NCBI GenBank assembly: GCA_016838895.1
Contig: JAEKNU010000010.1
Location: 1-64,000, forward strand
DNA length: 64,000 nucleotides
Direction of reading: 5' to 3'
Origin: Chloroflexota bacterium
Lineage (GTDB): Bacteria; Chloroflexota; Anaerolineae; Anaerolineales; Anaerolineaceae
The first letter of the stretch is position 1. Each line of letters begins with the position of its first letter. The notes beneath the pieces were generated by a model that was not told the origin of the DNA, made no database searches, and saw only the letters and a program-made list of their open reading frames with translations. The position numbers and the translations under genes are program-made. Shown here piece by piece: positions 43,704 through 51,087 of this stretch.

Positions 43704-44423
43704 ATGCAAATTCAAGCCATTCTATTCGATCTCGGCAACACATTATCCAAAAGCGCCTCCTTTGTTGAGGCCTTGCTTCAACTGGAGAACACCCCCTTCA
43801 GCCAATCTCTGGGATTGGATAGGGAAGCTTTAACCACCATCGGGGAAGAATTCGGAAAAAACATACGTGAGCTATACAGTAAAGATGATCTCACCCAACC
43901 CCATTGGTTTGATGTCTGGCAGGCAGCAGCCATCAATAGCAGCATTAACCTCACGGATGTGCAAATCACGGAACTCAGTTATGCTCATTTGAATGCGTTC
44001 TTACAGCAGAGCCAGGTAGAACCTTATGCGATACCTTTGTTATCCATGATAAAAGAAAATCAGATTCCATTGGGGCTGATCTCCAATGTCACCGGACCGG
44101 TTGAACTCTTTGCCGCCGACTTCCAGAACAAAGGGATGGCAGATTATTTCGACGTGATCATATGGTCCAATGTGATTGGTGTTCGCAAACCAGACAAACG
44201 CATTTTTCAAACCGCGCTGGATGGATTGAATTTACAAGCCAGCAAGCAAATCATTATGGTGGGCGACAATGAAACAGCTGATATCCTGGGTGGCAATGCC
44301 ATGGGGTTTACCACCATCAAAGTCATTGATGATGAAACACAAGAAGACAGTGCCGCGGATTATGTGGTTAATAAAGTGGGAATGATTGAGTTTTTCAAAT
44401 CTAATATTATTGAAACGATATAA
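43704..44423 (+). CDS. HAD-superfamily hydrolase
   Basis: A 239-residue HAD phosphatase-like enzyme. Motif I is ILFDLGNTLS, with the nucleophile Asp but Gly at the second Asp position, a known variant. Motif II SNVTG, motif III Lys in VRKPDKRIF, and motif IV MVGDNETADILGG. The cap is helical (residues 15-90), class C1. Start ATG behind AGGGA. Substrate not evident. Confidence 0.82.
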   Translation: MQIQAILFDLGNTLSKSASFVEALLQLENTPFSQSLGLDREALTTIGEEFGKNIRELYSKDDLTQPHWFDVWQAAAINSSINLTDVQITELSYAHLNAFLQQSQVEPYAIPLLSMIKENQIPLGLISNVTGPVELFAADFQNKGMADYFDVIIWSNVIGVRKPDKRIFQTALDGLNLQASKQIIMVGDNETADILGGNAMGFTTIKVIDDETQEDSAADYVVNKVGMIEFFKSNIIETI

Positions 44424-44441
44424 GCCTATTGTCGGGTTTCG
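44421..44441. repeat. Direct repeat, copy 1, TAAGCCTATYGTCGGGTTTCG
   Basis: A 21-nt sequence at the HAD gene stop, matched with one mismatch at 45916-45936. The two copies lie in the same orientation on either side of the opine-dehydrogenase-like gene. Confidence 0.7.
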
Positions 44442-44483
44442 CTGATATTCAGCTTTGATCAGGTTTTGACTGAGCACTTGGAC

Positions 44484-45695
44484 CTAATCAACAATATCAT
44501 CAATGGTCCGATAACCATAGAAATGCGGAATGCCTGATTTATATTTCTGTTTCAGATCTTCACTATCTAATTTCAGTTCACCATTTTCAATTAATACTTC
44601 CTGGCGTAATTCCTGTGCCCACTTGATAATTTCATCAATGGTAGGAACATCTATAGCTAAACGATCTGCTGCCCACTTTGCGATACACAATCCATAATGT
44701 ATATCATCCGTGAAAAAACGATGATTTGTATTGATCTTCCATGTCCCCGCTGGTGTTTTCACAGTGGGTGGTTTGATAGCCCCTAACGTCCTGGACAATT
44801 GGAACGATTCAACAATATTATATACTTCTGTCTCATTTGTTGTAAAATCCAGCGTCAGATAGTCCAGCATGTAGGTAAATTTTTTCTGCGGGTATTTTTC
44901 CTTGATACTCTGACGAATTTTTGAATAGTCCGCGTCCAATCTGATGAGAATATCAGCAGATAATTGATCAAAATCTCTGTAAAAGTATGGAATAGTTGCA
45001 GCTTTATCCCATTCACCACCATGTTTTATAAATAACCCATAGCATCGTGAAGGATGGATGATTTGGTTATCTACTGATAATGTCAAGGACAAAAAATTAT
45101 CAGCTTGCCGTACTTCACTTTTTCCGAACCATCCCACACAAACTTTTTCGAGGATTTTCTGGTTCAACCCTTCAAATTCCCCTTTGGGTGCTACAGCAGC
45201 AATATTTATCGGCTTGATTCCATACGTGATCCCTATTTTGCCATACTCTTGAATTCTGCAAATCCACGGGATTAAACCAAAACAAAACGTGACGATTTTT
45301 TCCAACCCAAAAGCATGCTTCATTTCATCAACCATCCAATTGAAACCCGCCTGACCATATACCGTGCCTACGTATACCTTCTTTTCAGGATTCAGATGAG
45401 CTCCCATACGATGAAGCGCATTTCTGTATTGGCTTACTGGCATACATAATATAATCACATCTGATTCATAAATGAAATCTTTTGGATTTGAACTTATTTT
45501 GGATAATTGGCCTTCAAACTTTTCAATGACATCTCCGTCTGCGGACTGATACTGCAATTCGATTTGTTTTGACCAACGTTCTGGCTTTCTTGTCAATAGA
45601 TTTACATGATAGTTTGCAGCAGAAAGCAAGGGAATCAGAGTATGTGCACTTGCTCCTCCGCCTACAATTGTTACCGTTAAGTCTTCTGTCTTCAT
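44484..45695 (-). CDS. Opine (octopine/nopaline-type) dehydrogenase family protein
   Basis: A 403-residue NAD(P)-linked dehydrogenase of the octopine/nopaline family, which joins an amino acid to a 2-oxo acid. The Rossmann motif VTIVGGGASAHTLIPLL is at the N-terminus; the family's core NQIIHPSRCYG is near residue 215, with the His proposed to be catalytic. GGAGGG precedes the ATG. Alone on its strand between direct repeats and repeat-rich DNA, so horizontal gain is possible. Opine, metallophore-type or other products cannot be told apart. Confidence 0.78.
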   Translation of the reverse strand: MKTEDLTVTIVGGGASAHTLIPLLSAANYHVNLLTRKPERWSKQIELQYQSADGDVIEKFEGQLSKISSNPKDFIYESDVIILCMPVSQYRNALHRMGAHLNPEKKVYVGTVYGQAGFNWMVDEMKHAFGLEKIVTFCFGLIPWICRIQEYGKIGITYGIKPINIAAVAPKGEFEGLNQKILEKVCVGWFGKSEVRQADNFLSLTLSVDNQIIHPSRCYGLFIKHGGEWDKAATIPYFYRDFDQLSADILIRLDADYSKIRQSIKEKYPQKKFTYMLDYLTLDFTTNETEVYNIVESFQLSRTLGAIKPPTVKTPAGTWKINTNHRFFTDDIHYGLCIAKWAADRLAIDVPTIDEIIKWAQELRQEVLIENGELKLDSEDLKQKYKSGIPHFYGYRTIDDIVD

Positions 45696-45750
45696 ATTAA
45701 ATATTTCCCTCCAAAACTAAAACATCATCATTCCTGTTTTTGCCACCCAA

Positions 45751-45828
45751 CTGGTTGATTAAGCAACATCTTAATGCGCGAAATCAAACAACTCAACTTT
45801 ATCCTTGCTGGATAAAATCCCCTCCCTC
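45751..45828. repeat. Long repeat, copy A
   Basis: Begins CTGGTTGATTAAGCAACA and includes TTAATGCGCGAAATCAAACA. About three quarters of its bases match copy B at 46029-46106. A degraded third match lies near 46240-46290. Confidence 0.6.
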
Positions 45829-45845
45829 ACCTGAACAACAAACCA

Positions 45846-45864
45846 GTCGTAGGACGGGTTGAGC
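45846..45864. repeat. REP-like word GTAGGACGGGTTGAGC
   Basis: Nearly the same 16-mer recurs at 46011-46027 with an extra G, and a related word opens the dyad at 43467. An inverted CCCGACCTACG lies near 45983. Confidence 0.55.
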
Positions 45865-45897
45865 AGATTGACAATGACCTTTTCAACGATTCCATGC

Positions 45898-45936
45898 GAA
45901 ACCCGTCGAAGGGCATAAGCCTATCGTCGGGTTTCG
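45898..45936. repeat. CGAAACCCG dyad containing direct repeat copy 2
   Basis: CGAAACCCG (45898-45906) pairs with CGGGTTTCG (45928-45936). The second arm is the end of TAAGCCTATCGTCGGGTTTCG (45916-45936), the partner of the repeat at 44421. Confidence 0.65.
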
Positions 45937-46028
45937 GTTCTCGTTTTTTTCTAACAAGCATCATTCCCGACACCACCTCTACCCGACCTACGCATGCGCC
46001 GACTGTAGGACGGGGTTGAGCAAATCGG

Positions 46029-46106
46029 CTGGTTGATTGATCAACAACTTAATGCGTGAAATCAAGCAAAACCACTTTGTCCTCAATGGATATATACCCT
46101 TCATCC
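46029..46106. repeat. Long repeat, copy B
   Basis: Begins CTGGTTGATTGATCAACA and includes TTAATGCGTGAAATCAAGCA. Same orientation as copy A. Confidence 0.6.
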
Positions 46107-46273
46107 ATCCGAATGGAGAAGAATTCAAATTAACCCACATACAAAAAGATTTAATTCTGGTGGGTTCTTTGGGATCTAGGAAAATAGAAGTGCTTCTCTA
46201 TATTGATCACAATACCACAACTATTCACTCACCATTTAACAAATCAACGACCCAATGCATGAAACACCACCCC

Positions 46274-47914
46274 TCACCCAAACAATAACACCGCCTGCTG
46301 CAGGGTGTACCCAAAACCAATCGCCAGTGGAATACCCACCGCCAACCAGGCCAGAATCACAACAATCAATGGACTTCCAGACGACTTACCAATGCTTTGA
46401 TTGCTTTTGCTGAAACCTTCTGCAACACTGCGGTCACTGGCAACTACTTTTTCTTCGGTTAACTCCTCATCAGTCATAAAATGTTCATCTGCAACCGGTT
46501 TGATCATCATGTTCAAAAGCAATCCCAGCACCAGTAAACCCGCCAGGATATACAGGGTAGTATCATATGCATTTGCCCTTGAAACCCCATTTGCAAGTTG
46601 ATATTCACGAATATAATTGACCAACACCGGTCCAAGCACACCGGCGGTTGACCAGGCGGTCAGCAACCTGCCATGGATCGCGCCAACCATCTGGGTGCCG
46701 AACATATCCGCCAGATAGGCCGGAATGGTTGCAAAACTACCGCCATACATGGAAACAATAATGCAAAATGCGCCGACAAATAAAGCCAGCGAGCCCGTGC
46801 TTCCAAAGGTTGGCGTTAAAGCATACAGCAGAATGCCAAAAATAAAGAAAGCGGCATAGGTTGCTTTACGTCCGATAAAATCCGATAAAGAAGCCCACAA
46901 AATACGGCCGGCGATATTAAACAGGGACAACAAACCAGTAAAACTTGCCCCGATAATTGCAATCTGCCCTATTTGATCCACACTCAGCTCATTAAAGCCA
47001 AGCTGGATCCCGATCAGCTTGCCGCCAAAGACTTCCTGTAAAAGCGGAGACGCCATGCCGATGATCCCAATACCGGCAGTAACATTCAAACACAGTACCC
47101 CCCAAATCAACCAGAATTGGGGAATTTTTAATATTTTGGACAAATGTACATGCTTCAAGGTGATCATCCGATTGGTACTACCCGCTGCAGGTGCCCAACC
47201 CGCAGGCTGCCACCCTGATGGAGGAATCCGATAAGCCAGCGCACCGCCGACCATGAATATAAAATAGATCCCTGCCAACATCAGAAAGGCTTGCCAAACC
47301 CCAACACTGCTGGAGGACGCAAAAGTACTCATCAGGCGATTGGCCAACGGCGCGCCAATCATGGCGCCGCCGCCAAAACCCATGATCGCCATGCCTGTCG
47401 CCATACCGCGCCTGTCCGGGAACCATTTAATTAGTGTTGAAACCGGCGAGATATAGCCCAATCCCAAACCGATCCCGCCAATTACACCCGAACCAAGCCA
47501 TAACAACCAGATCTGATGCAAATAAACACCTAGCGCTGAGATAACCAGGCCACCGCACCAGCATAATGCGGAAACAACCCCAGCTTTACGCGGTCCGGCA
47601 TGTTCCAGCCAACCGCCCCAAATGGCAGCCGATGAACCCAGAAACACGAAAAAGAGTGTATACATCCAGCCCAGCATGGAGATAGGCCAATCACAGGTGG
47701 TTGTGAAAATTTTGGCAACAAAACTCATGTTTTCAGGGCAGGCTACTGCCTCTTGAACCCCAATCGCTTTTGATAGCGGCAGCCAGAAAACAGAAAAGCC
47801 ATAAGCCATACCGATACATAAATGAATGGCCAAAGCGGCTGGCGGAACCAGCCAACGATTGAAGCCAGGCTTTGCGATTGTGCGCTCTTTTTGAAAAAAA
47901 TCCCAAAATGCCAT
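46274..47914 (-). CDS. OFA-type MFS transporter (oxalate/formate antiporter-like)
   Basis: A 546-residue, twelve-helix carrier. The N-terminus GMAYGFSVFWLPLS, the long loop with CPENMSF and the GWMYTLFFVFLGSSAAIWGGWLE, GLGLGYISPVSTLIKWFPDRRGMATG stretches are typical of the OFA family. It has an extra C-terminal helix and a hydrophilic loop before it. AAAGGAG precedes the ATG. OFA members move monocarboxylates such as oxalate, formate or lactate; the cargo here is unknown. Confidence 0.86.
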   Translation of the reverse strand: MAFWDFFQKERTIAKPGFNRWLVPPAALAIHLCIGMAYGFSVFWLPLSKAIGVQEAVACPENMSFVAKIFTTTCDWPISMLGWMYTLFFVFLGSSAAIWGGWLEHAGPRKAGVVSALCWCGGLVISALGVYLHQIWLLWLGSGVIGGIGLGLGYISPVSTLIKWFPDRRGMATGMAIMGFGGGAMIGAPLANRLMSTFASSSSVGVWQAFLMLAGIYFIFMVGGALAYRIPPSGWQPAGWAPAAGSTNRMITLKHVHLSKILKIPQFWLIWGVLCLNVTAGIGIIGMASPLLQEVFGGKLIGIQLGFNELSVDQIGQIAIIGASFTGLLSLFNIAGRILWASLSDFIGRKATYAAFFIFGILLYALTPTFGSTGSLALFVGAFCIIVSMYGGSFATIPAYLADMFGTQMVGAIHGRLLTAWSTAGVLGPVLVNYIREYQLANGVSRANAYDTTLYILAGLLVLGLLLNMMIKPVADEHFMTDEELTEEKVVASDRSVAEGFSKSNQSIGKSSGSPLIVVILAWLAVGIPLAIGFGYTLQQAVLLFG

Positions 47915-48250
47915 CAGATTTACTCCTTTTCAATGAGTCAATGGATGCATGGGAAAGCCGGTTTGTTCAAGAAAATCATGTCGTAGATGCAAATACAATA
48001 TAACATGTACTCATGTCGATCACTCGGATCATACGCCAGTATGCTGCGAAGATGATGTAGATGTGCCTGGTTCAAACGTGGGTATATACAGATTATAACA
48101 AATCCTACTTCTCATGCACCTGTACAATTGAATTAGTCTGGGAAAATGTTTCAGGAATTACGATAATGAAATATCTACAGCCCAAGTGTAAAAGCCGACC
48201 TTTGCAGGTCGGCCTTTTTACATAATTATGCTATCAAATTTTGTTCTGGA
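47915..48250. other. Upstream region of the OFA gene
   Basis: 336 bp. It holds the presumed minus-strand promoter of the OFA carrier and, at 48190-48220, a terminator of the MFS gene that follows. No ORF or RNA gene that I can support. Confidence 0.5.
48190..48220. terminator. Terminator of the tandem MFS genes
   Basis: GCCGACCT (48194-48201) pairs with AGGTCGGC (48206-48213), with A4 before and T5 after. It reads as a terminator for the minus-strand MFS gene and is symmetric enough for the other strand. Confidence 0.8.
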
Positions 48251-49522
48251 TTAACATGCAATTTGCCCATCATTAGCATTAAATAGCTGTTTTTCCGCTA
48301 CCTTCCCCGCCAAATAGGCCAGAAAAACGCCAATGCTCAATAGAATCATATTCAACACAAAGGGTAGCGCTTTCTCCTGTGCAGAAAGCAATCCGGCAAT
48401 CCAGCCAAATGGCGAGGTGATCAAAATCACCGCTACATATAAAATGGATTGTATACGCGCGCGTTCCTTGGCATCAATGGTCACAATCGTCATCTGTTCC
48501 AGCAATGGGGTTACTGTTGCCAGGCTGCAAGCCTCAAACAAAATACTGATCAACAACACCCCGTAGTTAGCCTGTGGCACCAGCACCAGAATCAATTGAC
48601 TGAATAGGAAACCGCTGAAACCAACCATCATGGGAATTTTGAAATTTACCGTTTTCATTCTTGGAATCACTAAAAAGAAGAATAATAGCATCACAATCGA
48701 TTTTGCAAAGGGATAAATGGCAATATGCTCGGCAGGGATGCCAATTTTCTCCGTCACAATCACCGACCAGAACGTCCCATTAATCGTCGTACTGATACTC
48801 ATGATCGCCATAATGCCCATGGTAATCAGGGAGGCGGGGTTATTGAATATTATTTTAAATACCCCGTCATATTCCTTCAAACTGGAGAATAAACTTTTCC
48901 CTCGGGTTTGTTCCATGCGCACCAATCCTTGCGTTGTTTCCGTGGTCAGACGATAGGTCAGAAATGCCTTCACAGTAAACGACAACGCTGCAAACAGGTA
49001 CATCATACGTACTGCAGGGATGAGATCAAATTTCATTATCAACAATCCGGCCAGAGGAACAAAATATGCAGAGGTTAAGCACATAATTTGAATCCAGGTG
49101 AAAATATCAATCAGCTCATCTGCCTCGGCATCCTCCACCATCAGGCAGGTCCAGGCATTCGCTGCCACGCGCAGGAAACTGGCCATCACAGCAGCTGCCA
49201 AAAAATGCCAATAGGTTTGTGCAAATGCAAAAATGATTGCCGGAATCGTCCAGGCAAAAATATCAAATATCAACGTCGTTTTTCGACGACCCAGCTTATC
49301 GGTAATCACACCCCCAAAGACCGCCATAATTAGTTGAAACACCCAGCCAACACTCAACCATAAACCAATTTGTTCATCATTGATCCCCAATGCCAGCATA
49401 TACACTGAAACATATGGGGCTAATAAACTGTTCGGAATACCATTTAAAGCTTCAGTATAAACACAACCACGCGCATTGCCTTTAAAATTAATCAATGTTT
49501 TAAACATAGGATGGATTTTCAT
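48251..49522 (-). CDS. MFS transporter, tandem paralogue 2
   Basis: A 423-residue, twelve-helix major facilitator. Motif A is GGVITDKLGRRKT. It is a close paralogue of the next gene (shared KGNARGCVYTE, IDIF[TS]WIQI, INGTFWSVIVTEKIGIPAE and AGLLSAQEKALPF). Start ATG 49522; the track's start is 15 codons earlier and lacks the paralogue's MK[IV]HPMFKTL beginning. A hairpin leader (49551-49580) is 29 nt upstream. It follows glucosidase genes, so sugar or glucoside uptake is likely. Confidence 0.85.
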   Translation of the reverse strand: MKIHPMFKTLINFKGNARGCVYTEALNGIPNSLLAPYVSVYMLALGINDEQIGLWLSVGWVFQLIMAVFGGVITDKLGRRKTTLIFDIFAWTIPAIIFAFAQTYWHFLAAAVMASFLRVAANAWTCLMVEDAEADELIDIFTWIQIMCLTSAYFVPLAGLLIMKFDLIPAVRMMYLFAALSFTVKAFLTYRLTTETTQGLVRMEQTRGKSLFSSLKEYDGVFKIIFNNPASLITMGIMAIMSISTTINGTFWSVIVTEKIGIPAEHIAIYPFAKSIVMLLFFFLVIPRMKTVNFKIPMMVGFSGFLFSQLILVLVPQANYGVLLISILFEACSLATVTPLLEQMTIVTIDAKERARIQSILYVAVILITSPFGWIAGLLSAQEKALPFVLNMILLSIGVFLAYLAGKVAEKQLFNANDGQIAC

Positions 49523-49550
49523 TAGGCTGCGGTTCCTTGTAACCGAAAAT

Positions 49551-49580
49551 TCTCCTCCAACACACATGTGTCAGAGGAGT
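49551..49580 (-). promoter_or_regulatory. Leader hairpin before MFS paralogue 2
   Basis: On the minus strand CTCCTCTGACACA pairs with TGTGTTGGAGGAG, allowing G-U pairs. It ends 29 nt before the ATG. A matching hairpin lies 30 nt before the other MFS gene. Confidence 0.5.
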
Positions 49581-49746
49581 TTATTTTACTGGACTATCTG
49601 ATGATTAACAAAGATTTTTCAGACACAATTTTAATATATATATATGCAACTAAATTTTGGCCGGATAATTTACTGCTTACATCATTCACTATGAATTTGG
49701 TAAACGGAGAGTTCACATTTACCGATTTTGAGCAATTTTCCTACAA

Positions 49747-51015
49747 TTATTTTTTCCCTCCAACATTCGACAAAATCAGCTTCTTCTCAGCCACATTACC
49801 CGACAAATAGGCCAGCAATACACCAATACCCAATAACACTATGTTCAGTATAAAAGGCAAGGCTTTTTCCTGTGCAGAAAGCAAACCGGCAATCCAGCCA
49901 AAGGGAGAAGTAATCAGAATAATCACCACATACAAGACAGATTGAATACGAGCACGTTCCTGGGGGTTAATGGTCAGCACAGTCATCTGGTCTACCAATG
50001 GGCTGAGGGCTGCCATACTGGCAGCTTCAAAGAGTATACTGATCATCAAAATCCAATAACTATGGATTGGCACCAGCACAAGCAGAAATTGACTAAGTAA
50101 AAATCCGCCGAAACCCAACATAAGAGGAATTTTGAAGTTTATCTTTTTCAATCGTGGAATAATCACAAAGAAAAAGATCAGCATCACCAATGACTTGGCA
50201 AAGGGATAAATGACGATATTCTCCGCTGGGATACCGATTTTTTCGGTAACAATCACCGACCAAAAGGTACCGTTGATCATGGTTGTAATACTCATTACCG
50301 CCATGATGCCCATAGTATACAGGGTGGCGGGTGTGCTGATTAAAATCTGAAAAACACCTTTGTATTCCTTCAAGCTGGAAAAGATACTTATGCCTTTGGT
50401 AGCCTGCATACGCACCACTCCCTGACGCGTTTCCGTAGTCATGCGGTACGTTAAAATAGCTTTTACGGTGTATGAAATTGATGCAACCAGGAGCAGAATT
50501 CGCAATGCGGGCACTAGGTCAAATGCTTTGATCATCAATCCGGCCAGCGGTACAAAATACCCCGAAAACAGGCAGGCAATTTGAATCCAGGAAAAAATGT
50601 CGATCAATTCATCCGGCTCTGCATCCTCAATCATCAAACAGGTCCAGGAATTTTGGGTGATGCGAATAAACGAGCCTATCATGGCTGCGGCTAAAAAATA
50701 CCAGAAGTTTTGTGCAATAGCAAATATCAAGGTTTGCACACTTGACGCCAGGATATCAAAAATTAAGGTGGTTTTACGGCGGCCTAATTTATCAGTGATC
50801 ACCCCACTGAACAAGGCCATAACCAGTTGAAACCCCCAACCCACACTCAGTAAAAAACCGATTTGCGGTTCACTAATCCCCAATGCCAGCATATACACTG
50901 CCACATAGGGTGCTACTAAATTTGCCGGTATTCCGTTTATTGGTTCAGTATAAACACAGCCGCGCGCATTCCCCTTGAACTCAATCAAGGTCTTAAACAT
51001 AGGATGTACTTTCAT
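49747..51015 (-). CDS. MFS transporter, tandem paralogue 1
   Basis: A 422-residue twin of the previous carrier, starting MKVHPMFKTLIEF. Motif A is SGVITDKLGRRKT. Aligned by eye, most positions are shared with no gap over the full length, so this is a tandem duplication. It follows the GH31 gene, with a hairpin leader upstream (51045-51074). Substrate unknown; alpha-glucosides or products of the nearby glucosidases are likely. Confidence 0.85.
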   Translation of the reverse strand: MKVHPMFKTLIEFKGNARGCVYTEPINGIPANLVAPYVAVYMLALGISEPQIGFLLSVGWGFQLVMALFSGVITDKLGRRKTTLIFDILASSVQTLIFAIAQNFWYFLAAAMIGSFIRITQNSWTCLMIEDAEPDELIDIFSWIQIACLFSGYFVPLAGLMIKAFDLVPALRILLLVASISYTVKAILTYRMTTETRQGVVRMQATKGISIFSSLKEYKGVFQILISTPATLYTMGIMAVMSITTMINGTFWSVIVTEKIGIPAENIVIYPFAKSLVMLIFFFVIIPRLKKINFKIPLMLGFGGFLLSQFLLVLVPIHSYWILMISILFEAASMAALSPLVDQMTVLTINPQERARIQSVLYVVIILITSPFGWIAGLLSAQEKALPFILNIVLLGIGVLLAYLSGNVAEKKLILSNVGGKK

Positions 51016-51044
51016 GAAGCAAGAATTCCTTAATTATGGGTCAT

Positions 51045-51074
51045 TCTCCCCTGACAAAGAACTGCCAGAGGAGA
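51045..51074 (-). promoter_or_regulatory. Leader hairpin before MFS paralogue 1
   Basis: On the minus strand TCTCCTCTGGCA pairs with TGTCAGGGGAGA through G-U pairs. It ends 30 nt before the ATG, the same placement as in the twin gene. Confidence 0.5.
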
Positions 51075-51087
51075 TACATTTACATAA

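Larger units (their letters stand above)
45696..46273. other. 578-bp gene-free repeat mosaic
   Basis: Between the opine dehydrogenase and OFA carrier genes. It holds two copies of a 60-70 bp repeat, a degraded third copy, REP-like GTAGGA[CT]GGG words in both orientations and a CGAAACCCG dyad. An 83-codon ORF (46037-46288) lies across one repeat copy and is not accepted as a gene. Confidence 0.65.

Noticed and set aside
46037-46288. 83-codon ORF in the repeat mosaic
   Set aside because: It lies across a repeat copy that is not open in the sister copy, has no clear SD and no recognisable domain.
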